A DNA stretch of 64,000 nucleotides from contig NZ_JAUTAN010000001.1 in NCBI RefSeq assembly GCF_030818655.1, positions 2,542,001 to 2,606,000 on the forward strand. Direction: 5' to 3'. Shown here one piece after another: positions 9,393 through 16,908 of this stretch. Made by a program: the position numbers and the translations under genes. Below the pieces are notes generated by a model that saw only the letters and a program-made list of their open reading frames with translations, did not search any database and was not told the origin of the DNA. Positions within the stretch are counted from its first letter, which is position 1. Each line of letters starts with the position of its first letter. This DNA is from Nocardioides zeae. GTDB taxonomy: Bacteria > Actinomycetota > Actinomycetes > Propionibacteriales > Nocardioidaceae.

Positions 9393-9419
9393 CCTGACCC
9401 GCGCGGGGGGCGGGTCAGG
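9393..9419. terminator. Hairpin between convergent genes (mce operon end / hypothetical gene)
   Basis: A 10-bp perfect inverted repeat (CCTGACCCGC, 7-nt loop, GCGGGTCAGG) lies between the mce operon and the convergent minus-strand gene, whose stop codon is inside the right arm. There is no U-tract, so it would be a U-less actinobacterial-type terminator acting on both strands; this is an inference. Confidence 0.6.
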
Positions 9420-10035
9420 CGAGCGCGCCGGCCAGCTCGAGGTGGCCGGCGTGCTCGAGCTGCTCCGACATCAGGAGCACGCGCTCGACCTCGGACGCCG
9501 CGCCGGGCACGGTGTGGCCCGGTTCGGTGCGTCCCGCGGCGACGACGCGGGCGAACGCCGCGGCGCGGAGCAGCACGTCGGCGAACTCCCGCTCGACGAT
9601 GCCGCGCAGCACGTCGTCGATCATCCGGCGCAGCTCGTCGGGACCGGGGGGCTCGGCGACCCCCGCCACCACGCGGGCGACCGGGGCCAGGCGGCGTCCC
9701 GCCTCGAACTGCCGCGCCGCCTCGTGCGGGTCCGCGTGCACCCAGGCGCGCAGCACGTAGAGCCGCCACAGGCACCCCGACAGCGTGTCGGCCGGGGCAC
9801 CCGACCACAGCTCGGCGAGCGTCTCGAGGCCCTCCGTCTCCGCCAGTCCGACGACGCGCTCGGCGAGCGCCGCGGTCTCCCCCTCCGCCTCGCGCGGCCC
9901 CCGCACGAGGGCGGTCGCGGCCCGCTCGGCGGCGGCGCCGAGCTGCGCGGGATCGACGCCCCCGGTGCGTGCTTCGAAGAACGCGGACCCGGGACGCGTC
10001 GGACGGTGGTGACGAGGCGTGGTCGATTCAGGCAT
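9415..10035 (-). CDS. Hypothetical protein (206 residues)
   Basis: This gene is not recognised. The product is a soluble, Ala/Arg/Glu-rich and probably all-helical protein. It has no signal peptide, membrane segment or clear catalytic motif. A His/Arg/Pro-rich start is followed by helices containing WRLYVLRAWVHADP. Codon use (GC at third positions) is normal for the window. It starts with ATG and lies convergent to the mce operon. Upstream of it begins the repeat-rich island at 10075, so its promoter must lie in or just before those repeats. Confidence 0.7.
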   Translation of the reverse strand: MPESTTPRHHRPTRPGSAFFEARTGGVDPAQLGAAAERAATALVRGPREAEGETAALAERVVGLAETEGLETLAELWSGAPADTLSGCLWRLYVLRAWVHADPHEAARQFEAGRRLAPVARVVAGVAEPPGPDELRRMIDDVLRGIVEREFADVLLRAAAFARVVAAGRTEPGHTVPGAASEVERVLLMSEQLEHAGHLELAGALA

Positions 10036-10074
10036 CGCCGTCGAGGTTACGCCCCGGCTCCGAGCGGGGTCGCG

Positions 10075-10200
10075 CGTCGAGTTGGGTCGTACGGCGCGGC
10101 GTGGACGTCGAGTTGGGTCGTACGGCGCGGCGTGGGCGTCGAGTTGTCATGTACGGCGCGGCGGACGCGTCGAGATGGGTCGAACGGCGCGGCGTACGGG
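10075..10200 (+). repeat. Four tandem ~31-bp repeat units (CGTCGAGTTGGGTCGTACGG family)
   Basis: Four degenerate copies begin at 10075, 10106, 10137 and 10168. Each starts CGTCGAGTTG or a close variant and ends in GGCGCGGCG; the third has GTCATG in place of GGTCG. Three inverted copies lie at 11700-11787, on the other side of the IS element. No coding role is likely. Confidence 0.85.
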
Positions 10201-10210
10201 GCTCGGGCAA

Positions 10211-10273
10211 GAAAACGCGGACGGGTTCCGGCACGGAGAAAAGAAAACGCGGATCACGGTCGGCGACACGCCG
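10211..10273 (+). repeat. Left part of dispersed palindromic repeat, locus 1 (interrupted by IS30-family element)
   Basis: Two direct copies of the arm (GAAAACGCGGAC at 10211-10222 and GAAAACGCGGAT at 10243-10254) are followed by the loop core GCGACACGCCG, where the IS element begins. The inverted arm and a CGCACTTTCCTC box lie beyond the IS at 11608-11653. The same arrangement without an insertion is present at 52061-52180. Confidence 0.85.
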
Positions 10274-11586
10274 GGCGGTTTCTAGTGGTCGGTGCAACAC
10301 GGCTGTGGGGGTTGTGTTGCGGGATCAAGAAGCGGCGCGTGCGCGGGGTCTGGGGCTGTTGGCGGCCGGGGTCCCGGCGAAGCAGGTGTCCGAGTTGCTG
10401 GGGTGGGATCGAGACACGGTGGCTTCATGGGCCACAGTCGCTGGCATGCGACTGCGCAAGGGCCGCCACGGCGGTGTTGTCGGTGCCCATCCACCCCCGC
10501 TGGACGGTGACTGGGTCGATGAGCACGGCCGGTTGAGCCAGGCCGGGCGGGCCTTGATCCAGATCCGTCGCAGCGAGGGACGGTGTCCAGCACGGATCGC
10601 TGCCGAGCTCGGGGTGCACCGCAGCACGGTGGGACGCGAACTGGCCCGCAACACCCGCCTGGGTCGCTACCACGCTGCTGCAGCGCAGGTGATGACCGAG
10701 CAGCGCCGGCCCCGGCCCCGCCCGTCCAAGCTCGCAGTTCGTGCAGACACCGGCGTGGATGCGGGTGTGGATGCGGGTGTGGATGGGGGTGCCGGTGAGG
10801 TGCTGCGCGCAGCGGTGCTGGTCCGGTTGAACAACCGGTTCTCACCCGTGCAGGTCAGCCAGGATCTGCGGCGGTGCTATCCGGGGCGCGACGATATGCA
10901 GGTGAGCCACGAGACGATCTACCAAGCGCTCTACGTGCAGGGCAAGGGATCGCTGCGTGAGGAGCTGAAGGTCGAGAAAGCGTTGCGCAGCGGCCGCACC
11001 AGCCGTCGGCCCCGCTCGGCGCTGCCCCCACGGTCCAACCGGTCCTGGATCGGTGCCGAGGCCCACATCAGCCACCGCCCACCCGAAGCCGCCGACCGCG
11101 CCGTACCCGGGCACTGGGAGGGCGACCTCGTCATCGGCGCCGGCGGGCGTTCGGCGTTGATCACCCTGGTCGAACGCTCGACCCGCTACGCCCTGATCCG
11201 ACGGCTGCCGCTGACCCACGACGCCACCACCGTCGCAGCTGCCCTGGTCACGATGATGACCAACCTGCCCGAGTCGTTGCGCCGCTCGCTGACCTGGGAC
11301 CAGGGCAGCGAGATGGCCGCGCACACCACCTTCACCCTGGCCACCGGATGCCCCGTCTACTTCGCCGACCCCCACAGCCCCTGGCAACGCGGCACCAACG
11401 AGAACACCAACGGACTCGTGCGCGACATCCACCCCAAGGGCACCGACTTCAACCACGTCAGCGACGCCGACATCACCGAGACCGAACGCCTCCTCAACAT
11501 CCGCCCCCGCCAAACCCTCAACTGGGACACCCCCGCCGATAGGCTCCAACAACTACTCAACGTTGCACCGACCACCTGAAGCCGCC
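10274..11586 (+). mobile_element. IS30-family insertion sequence, copy 1 (1313 bp)
   Basis: The element carries one transposase gene and ends in about 25-bp imperfect inverted repeats: left GGCGGTTTCTAG, then GTGGTCGGTGCAAC; right complement GGCGGCTTCAGG, then the same 14 bases. It is flanked by a CCG triplet on both sides (10271-10273 and 11587-11589), consistent with a 3-bp target duplication. A second copy at 26367-27680 is inverted and one base longer. The boundaries were set by comparing the two copies with the uninterrupted repeat near 52 kb. Confidence 0.9.
10305..11579 (+). CDS. IS30 family transposase (intact)
   Basis: The product has about 424 residues. An N-terminal helix-turn-helix (DQEAARARGLGLLAAG, about 6-45) is followed by a second HTH (RIAAELGVHRSTVGRELARN). 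The DDE integrase core starts at PGHWEGDLVIG (first Asp), continues with TWDQGSEM (second Asp) and ends at WQRGTNENTNG (Glu), the IS30 signature arrangement. The tract DTGVDAGVDAGVDGG is a short in-gene repeat. Start choice is uncertain: GTG 10305, GTG 10314 or TTG 10317 all precede the first HTH. The gene lies wholly within the IS ends. Confidence 0.9.
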   Translation: MGVVLRDQEAARARGLGLLAAGVPAKQVSELLGWDRDTVASWATVAGMRLRKGRHGGVVGAHPPPLDGDWVDEHGRLSQAGRALIQIRRSEGRCPARIAAELGVHRSTVGRELARNTRLGRYHAAAAQVMTEQRRPRPRPSKLAVRADTGVDAGVDAGVDGGAGEVLRAAVLVRLNNRFSPVQVSQDLRRCYPGRDDMQVSHETIYQALYVQGKGSLREELKVEKALRSGRTSRRPRSALPPRSNRSWIGAEAHISHRPPEAADRAVPGHWEGDLVIGAGGRSALITLVERSTRYALIRRLPLTHDATTVAAALVTMMTNLPESLRRSLTWDQGSEMAAHTTFTLATGCPVYFADPHSPWQRGTNENTNGLVRDIHPKGTDFNHVSDADITETERLLNIRPRQTLNWDTPADRLQQLLNVAPTT

Positions 11587-11653
11587 CCGAGGGGGGCGGC
11601 CCCTCCGGTCCGCGTTTTCTTTCTCCGGGTCGGGCGCCTGTCGCACTTTCCTC
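11587..11653 (+). repeat. Right part of dispersed palindromic repeat, locus 1
   Basis: After the IS comes CCGA, a GC-rich spacer, TCCGGTCCGCGTTTTC (inverted arm 11608-11619) and CGCACTTTCCTC (11642-11653). This matches, element by element, the segment after the loop core at the uninterrupted locus near 52.1 kb. Confidence 0.85.
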
Positions 11654-11699
11654 CCCCGGGCGGGAGCCCGCCGAGCGCGGAGGTCCCGCCGTGGGCTCG

Positions 11700-11787
11700 G
11701 CCGCGGCGTACATGACAACTCGACGCCCACGCCACGCCGTACGACCAAACTCGACGCACCAGCCGCGCCGTTCGACCCAACTCGACG
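11700..11787 (-). repeat. Three inverted ~31-bp repeat units (same family as 10075-10200)
   Basis: Read on the minus strand, three units start CGTCGAGTT (ends at 11787, 11756 and 11725). The innermost has GTCATG, like the third unit of the left array. Together the two arrays form an inverted frame around the palindromic repeat and IS element. Confidence 0.8.
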
Positions 11788-11792
11788 CAACC

Positions 11793-14700
11793 TCAGCCGG
11801 CGAGCGCCTTGCGGATACGGGCGTCGCTGACGGCGACGGCGGTGCCGAGCTGCTGGGCCCAGAGGGAGACGCGGTACTCCTCCAGCAGCCACCGCACCGT
11901 CCGCAGCGCCTTGCCCGGCGGGCGGCCGGGCGGGAGCGCCGCGACCTGGTGGGCCCACGAGCCCTGCAGGTCCACGATCTGGCCCATGAGCTGGCGGTCC
12001 TTCTGCACCGCCGGCACCCCGCCGGTGACGAGGCGCTGGTGCCGTTCCTCCATCGCCCGCAGGTAGGTCGGGTAGCGCCGCAGCTGCGCCGGCCCGGCCT
12101 CGGCCACGAACCCGACGTGCACGAGCCCCGCGAGCTGCTCCTTGAGGTCCGTGAGCGCGTCGAGCAGGTGGATCTCGGCCCGGCCGGTGAGCCGCTTGTC
12201 GACCGCCCGGTGCGCGGCCAGCGCCCGCACGACGTCGGCGACGACGCTCCGCACCCGCGCCTCCAGGTCGGTGCGGACCACCGCGAGCAGCGCGTCGAAG
12301 GCCTGCTCGTCCCGCACCGCGGGCCGCGCGTCGACGGCTTCGGTGACGACGGCGGTGCGGCAGTCCTCGAGCAGGTCGGGGATGGAGGGGTACGGCGAGC
12401 CCACCAGCCCCAGCTTGTCCGCGGTGCTCAACGCGTCGGCCACCCGCTTGAGCAGGCCCGGCTGCTCGGCGGCGAGCGCCAGCAGGAGCAGTCGCCGCAC
12501 GCCGAGCCGGTGTCGCGCCTCCTGCTCGTCCTTCGACCCGACGACCCGCAGCGCGACGCTCGCGCCCTCGTCGTCGAGCGTCGGGAAGCCCCGCACCTCG
12601 TGGCCGGCCCGCTGCTGCGTGAACGACGGCTCGATCGCCCCGAACACCCACGTCGTCGCGCCGGTCACCGTCTGCCCGGCGTCGGCGGCGACGTCGGCGA
12701 TCGCCTGCTCCAACGACGGCCGCAGGGGCTCGGCCAGCGTCACCAGGTCCTTGCCGCGCGCCACCTCCCCGCCGTCGGGGTCGACGACCCGGAACGTCGG
12801 CCGCAGGTGCGGCGCCACCTTCGACCAGTCCCACGCCTCCCGCGGCACGATCGCGCCGGACGCGTGGCGGGCGTACCGCTCCAGCGCGTCCAGCAGCGGC
12901 TCCTCCCCCGGCGGCGTCTCCGCCAGGAAGCGCCGCGCGTGGTCGGGCGCCGGCACGAGCGACGTCCGCAGGTGCTTGGGCAGCGACCGGATCAGCGCCG
13001 TCACGAGCTCCTCGCGCAGCCCGGGCACGTTCCACGAGAAGTCCCCGGGCTCGAGCTGGTTGAGCGACGCCAGCGGTACGTCGATGGTGAGCCCGTCGTC
13101 GGCCGCGCCGGGCTCGAAGTGGTAGCTGATGGGGAAGGTCAGGTGCCCGCCGCCCGCGCCGGTGGCGCGCCACTCCTCCGGGTAGTCCTGGGCCTGGATC
13201 TCGGCCGCCGTGTCGTGGGTGAGCATCGACGGGTCGAAGACGAGGAGGTCGGGGCGCTTCTGGCGCTCGCGCTTCCACCACTGGTCGAAGTGCGCGGCGC
13301 TGATGACGCTCGCCGGCACGCGTGCGTCGTAGAAGTCGAAGAGGGTGTGCTCGTCGACGACGATGTCGCGGCGGCGCGCCCGGTGCTCGAGCGCCTCCGC
13401 CTCCTCGAGCAGCCGCTGGTTCTCGGCGAGGAACCGGTGCCGGCCGGTCTCGGCGGCGCCCCACTCGCCGTGCACGAGCGCGTGGCGGAGGAACAGCTCG
13501 CGGGCGAGCTCGGGGTCGACCCGGCCGAGCTGCACGGTGCGGTCGGCGGCCAGGGGCACGCCGTACAGGGTCACCCGCTCGTTCGCGACCGCGCTGCCGC
13601 GCTTCTTCGACCAGCGCGGCTCGGCGTAGGTGCGCTTCACGAGGTGCGCGCCGAGGCGCTCGGCCCACAGCGGGTCGATGCCGGCGACCTGCCGCGCCCA
13701 GAGCCGCCCGGTCTCGACGAGCTCGGCGGCCATGACGAACTGCGGGTTGCGGCCCTTGAGCACGCTGCCGGGGAAGATGGCGAAGCGGGTGGAGCGGGCG
13801 CCGAGGTATTCCCGCGCGCCGGGACGACGCCCCTTCGGCCGCGACGCCTCCTTGTCGCGCTCCTCGAGCAGGCCGATCTGCGAGAGCAGGCCGGACAGCA
13901 GCGCCTGGTGGATCCCGTCGGCGTCGGGCTGGTCGGCGGGCTGACCGATCTCGACGCCCATCTCCTTGCAGACCTGGCGCAGCTGGGACTCGAAGTCCTG
14001 CCACTCCCGCACCCGCACGTAGTTGAGGAACTCCGCCTTGCACATCCGGCGGAACGCGCTGCCGGAGAGGTCGCGCTGCTGCTGCTTGAGGTGGCGCCAC
14101 AGCTGCAGCCACGTGAGGAAGTCGCCCGACTCGTGCTTGAACCGGGCGTGGGCCTGGTCCGCCTGCGCCTGCTGCTCGGCGGGGCGCTCGCGGGGGTCCT
14201 GCAGGCTGAGCGCGGCGGCGATGACGATGACCTCGCGCACGCAGCCGCGCTGCTCGGCCTCGAGGATCATCCGCGCGAGACGGGGGTCGATCGGCAGGCG
14301 GGCGAGCCGGCGGCCGACGTCGGTGAGCCGGCCCTCCCCGAGGGCACCGAGCTCCTCCAGCAGCTGCGTGCCGGCGGTGATGTTGCGCTTGTCCGGCGGC
14401 TCCACGAACGGGAAGCGCCCGATGTCGCCGAGCCCGAGGCTCGTCATCTGCAGGATGACGCTCGCCAGGTTGGTGCGGAGGATCTCGGGGTCGGTGAACT
14501 CCGGGCGGCTCTCGAAGTCCTCCTCGGAGTAGAGCCGGATCGCGATGCCCTCCGCGACGCGTCCGCAGCGGCCCGAGCGCTGGTTGGCGCTCGCCTGGCT
14601 GATGGGCTCGATCGGCAGGCGCTGCACCTTGGTGCGGGCCGAGTAGCGCGAGATGCGGGCGACGCCGGAGTCGACGACGTACCGAATGCCCGGCACCGTC

Positions 14701-15680
14701 AGCGACGTCTCCGCGACGTTGGTGGCGAGGACGATGCGGCGCCGCGAGCCCGTCGGCGAGAACACGCGATGCTGCTCGGCGGAGGACAGGCGGGAGTAGA
14801 GCGGGAGCACGTCGATGCCCCGCGGCCCCTGCACCTTGGCCAGGTCGCCGAGGGCCTCGGCGGTGTCGCGGATCTCGCGCTCGCCGGGCAGGAACACGAG
14901 CACGTCGCCGGGGCCCTCGCCGGAGAGCTCCTGCACCGCGTCGACGATCGCCTCGGTCTGGTCGCGCACGACGGCCTCGCCGTCCTCGTCCTCCTCGGGC
15001 AGCTCGATGAGGGGGCGGTAGCGGACCTCCACCGGGAACGTGCGGCCCGAGACCTCGATGATCGGCGCCGGCTTCCCGTGCCGGTCGCTGAAGTGCGCCG
15101 CGAAGCGCTCCGGGTCGATCGTCGCCGACGTGATGACGAGCTTCAGGTCGGGCCGCCGCGGCAGGAGCCGCTTGAGGTAGCCGAGCAGGAAGTCGATGTT
15201 GAGGCTCCGCTCGTGGGCCTCGTCGATGATGATCGTGTCGTAGCGGCGCAGGTCGCGGTCGCGCTGCAGCTCGGCGAGCAGGATGCCGTCCGTCATCAGC
15301 TTCACCCGGCTGCTGCGCGACGTCCTGTCCGTGAACCGCACCTGGTAGCCGACGAGGTCGCCCAGCTCGGTCGCGGTCTCCTCGGCGATGCGCTCCGCGA
15401 CCGAGCGGGCGGCGATCCGGCGGGGCTGGGTGTGGCCGATGAGGCCGCCCCGGCGGCGTACCTTCCCGTCCCGTCCCGTGTGCTCCGTGACCTGGCCGCG
15501 GCCCAGCTCGAGGCAGATCTTCGGCAGCTGGGTGGTCTTCCCCGACCCGGTCTCACCGGCGACGATGACGACCTGGTGGTCGCGGATCGCGGCCGCGATG
15601 TCGTCACGGCGGGCCGAGACCGGCAGCTGGGGTGGGTAGTCGATGCGCACAGCGCCGACCATCATCCCCCAGGGCCCCAC
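11793..15680 (-). CDS. hrpA: ATP-dependent RNA helicase HrpA
   Basis: The product has 1295 residues, full length for bacterial HrpA. The DEAH/RHA helicase core has Walker A GETGSGKT at 42-49, DEAHERS, SAT (VITSATIDP) and the motif VI stretch QRSGRCGR. It is followed by the HA2 and OB regions and the long C-terminal DUF3418-like domain. HrpA acts on mRNA and stalled ribosomes in E. coli. The GTG start at 15680 is the longest option; ATG codons 15-18 bases in give a start at MVGAVRIDYPPQLP that is equally plausible. The gene stands alone and ends beside the 31-bp repeat array. Confidence 0.93.
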   Translation of the reverse strand: MGPWGMMVGAVRIDYPPQLPVSARRDDIAAAIRDHQVVIVAGETGSGKTTQLPKICLELGRGQVTEHTGRDGKVRRRGGLIGHTQPRRIAARSVAERIAEETATELGDLVGYQVRFTDRTSRSSRVKLMTDGILLAELQRDRDLRRYDTIIIDEAHERSLNIDFLLGYLKRLLPRRPDLKLVITSATIDPERFAAHFSDRHGKPAPIIEVSGRTFPVEVRYRPLIELPEEDEDGEAVVRDQTEAIVDAVQELSGEGPGDVLVFLPGEREIRDTAEALGDLAKVQGPRGIDVLPLYSRLSSAEQHRVFSPTGSRRRIVLATNVAETSLTVPGIRYVVDSGVARISRYSARTKVQRLPIEPISQASANQRSGRCGRVAEGIAIRLYSEEDFESRPEFTDPEILRTNLASVILQMTSLGLGDIGRFPFVEPPDKRNITAGTQLLEELGALGEGRLTDVGRRLARLPIDPRLARMILEAEQRGCVREVIVIAAALSLQDPRERPAEQQAQADQAHARFKHESGDFLTWLQLWRHLKQQQRDLSGSAFRRMCKAEFLNYVRVREWQDFESQLRQVCKEMGVEIGQPADQPDADGIHQALLSGLLSQIGLLEERDKEASRPKGRRPGAREYLGARSTRFAIFPGSVLKGRNPQFVMAAELVETGRLWARQVAGIDPLWAERLGAHLVKRTYAEPRWSKKRGSAVANERVTLYGVPLAADRTVQLGRVDPELARELFLRHALVHGEWGAAETGRHRFLAENQRLLEEAEALEHRARRRDIVVDEHTLFDFYDARVPASVISAAHFDQWWKRERQKRPDLLVFDPSMLTHDTAAEIQAQDYPEEWRATGAGGGHLTFPISYHFEPGAADDGLTIDVPLASLNQLEPGDFSWNVPGLREELVTALIRSLPKHLRTSLVPAPDHARRFLAETPPGEEPLLDALERYARHASGAIVPREAWDWSKVAPHLRPTFRVVDPDGGEVARGKDLVTLAEPLRPSLEQAIADVAADAGQTVTGATTWVFGAIEPSFTQQRAGHEVRGFPTLDDEGASVALRVVGSKDEQEARHRLGVRRLLLLALAAEQPGLLKRVADALSTADKLGLVGSPYPSIPDLLEDCRTAVVTEAVDARPAVRDEQAFDALLAVVRTDLEARVRSVVADVVRALAAHRAVDKRLTGRAEIHLLDALTDLKEQLAGLVHVGFVAEAGPAQLRRYPTYLRAMEERHQRLVTGGVPAVQKDRQLMGQIVDLQGSWAHQVAALPPGRPPGKALRTVRWLLEEYRVSLWAQQLGTAVAVSDARIRKALAG

Positions 15681-15695
15681 GCGGCCGCGAACCGA

Positions 15696-16073
15696 TCACC
15701 CGGTCAGGCCCGGCACCTGGCCCGGCACCTGCCCCTGCTGCCCCTGCTGCACCTGCCCCGGGGCGAACCCGCCGCCCGGCCCGCCCGCCCCGCCGAAGCC
15801 GCCGGGACCACCGAACCCGCCGGGTCCCCCGTCGTCCGCCGCGGAGCCGCTGCTCAGGGCGCCGAGCGCGAGCGCTCCGCCGGCGCCCAGCAGCACGGAG
15901 GCCAGGGCCACGCCGGCCGTCGCGACGAGGCCCAGTCGCCGGGGGGCGCGGTCGGCGGCGGGCGGGGTCGCGGCGGGCACCGGCGGCAGGGGCGGGTACG
16001 GCGAGGGCTGCGGGCCCGGCGGGGGCGGGGTGGCGGCGTACGGGGGCGGGGCGGTGCGGTGCTGGTCGTCCAT
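15696..16073 (-). CDS. Small membrane protein with Pro-rich N-terminus and Gly/Gln-rich tail
   Basis: The product has 125 residues. A Pro-rich cytoplasmic stretch of about 45 residues precedes one membrane segment (about 52-75). The extracytoplasmic tail contains repeats of GGFGGPGG and PGQVQQGQQGQ. No family is recognised. It is divergent from the two-component regulator at 16194 and shares its intergenic region, so it may be a target or sensor accessory of that system. A GTG start at 16145 would overlap the likely regulator-binding sites, so ATG 16073 is preferred. Confidence 0.6.
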   Translation of the reverse strand: MDDQHRTAPPPYAATPPPPGPQPSPYPPLPPVPAATPPAADRAPRRLGLVATAGVALASVLLGAGGALALGALSSGSAADDGGPGGFGGPGGFGGAGGPGGGFAPGQVQQGQQGQVPGQVPGLTG

Positions 16074-16142
16074 GCCGACGACGGTGCGGACGGTGGCTGT
16101 GCTGCGGCTGTGCGTCCCGGCAGCAGGAACTGTGGACCCACC

Positions 16143-16175
16143 CACAGGCGACGCACAGGAAACTCACACGTTCGT
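16143..16175 (+). promoter_or_regulatory. Three CACA-type half-sites at 11-bp spacing upstream of the response regulator
   Basis: CACAGG (16143), CACAGG (16154) and CACACG (16165) are spaced exactly 11 bp apart. OmpR/PhoB-class regulators bind head-to-tail repeats of this spacing, so autoregulation of the adjacent two-component pair is inferred. Confidence 0.55.
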
Positions 16176-16193
16176 CCGGCAGGCTCCCGTGCC

Positions 16194-16904
16194 ATGGAGC
16201 TCACCCGCGCCGACGGATCCCCCCTGCGCGTCCTCGTCGTCGACGACGAGGTCAACCTCGCCGAGCTGGTCGCGATGGCGCTGCGCTACGAGGGGTTCGA
16301 GACCCGGATGGCCCACGCGGGCGCCAAGGCGGTCGCGGCGGCGAAGGAGTTCGGGCCGGACGTCGTGGTGCTCGACATGATGCTGCCGGACTTCGACGGC
16401 CTCGAGGTGCTGCGCCGGATGCGCGCCGGCGACCCCCACGTCCCCGTGCTGTTCCTCACCGCGCGCGACGCGGTCGAGGACCGCGTGGCGGGCCTGACCG
16501 CGGGCGGGGACGACTACGTCACGAAGCCGTTCTCGCTCGAGGAGGTCGTCGCCCGGCTGCGCGCGCTGCTGCGCCGCGCGGGGGCGCGCGCGGCCGAGCG
16601 CGAGAACGTGCTGAGCGTCGGCGACCTGACGCTCGACGAGGACAGCCACGAGGTGCGGCGCGACGGCACCGAGATCGCGCTGACCGCCACGGAGTTCGAG
16701 CTGCTGCGGTTCCTCATGCGCAACCCGCGGCGGGTGCTGAGCAAGGCGCAGATCCTCGACCGCGTGTGGAACTACGACTTCGGCGGCCAGGCCAACGTCG
16801 TCGAGCTCTACATCTCCTACCTGCGCAAGAAGGTCGATGCCGGGCGCGCGCCGATGATCCACACCATGCGCGGCGCGGGCTACGTGCTGAAGCCGGCGGA
16901 CTGA
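16194..16904 (+). CDS. OmpR-family DNA-binding response regulator
   Basis: The product has 236 residues. The receiver domain has the acidic pair D17/D18, the phospho-acceptor D61 (VVLDMMLPDFDG) and K111 (DDYVTKPFS). The C-terminal winged helix (about 140-233) ends with the OmpR-type HTMRGAGYVLKP. The histidine kinase gene follows 4 bp downstream, forming an operon. Three 11-bp-spaced direct repeats lie just upstream. The ligand or stress sensed is unknown. Confidence 0.92.
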   Translation: MELTRADGSPLRVLVVDDEVNLAELVAMALRYEGFETRMAHAGAKAVAAAKEFGPDVVVLDMMLPDFDGLEVLRRMRAGDPHVPVLFLTARDAVEDRVAGLTAGGDDYVTKPFSLEEVVARLRALLRRAGARAAERENVLSVGDLTLDEDSHEVRRDGTEIALTATEFELLRFLMRNPRRVLSKAQILDRVWNYDFGGQANVVELYISYLRKKVDAGRAPMIHTMRGAGYVLKPAD

Positions 16905-16908
16905 GCCC

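Noticed and set aside
10211..11653. CRISPR-like interpretation of the recurring GAAAACGCGGAC arms
   Set aside because: There are only two direct arms with one inverted arm per locus, no regular unique spacers and no cas genes in the window.
11691..16193. A very long plus-strand open frame running through the hrpA region into the response regulator
   Set aside because: It is the complement of hrpA codons in high-GC DNA; residue content is Arg/Gly/Val-rich with no motif. Only the part from ATG 16194 is real.
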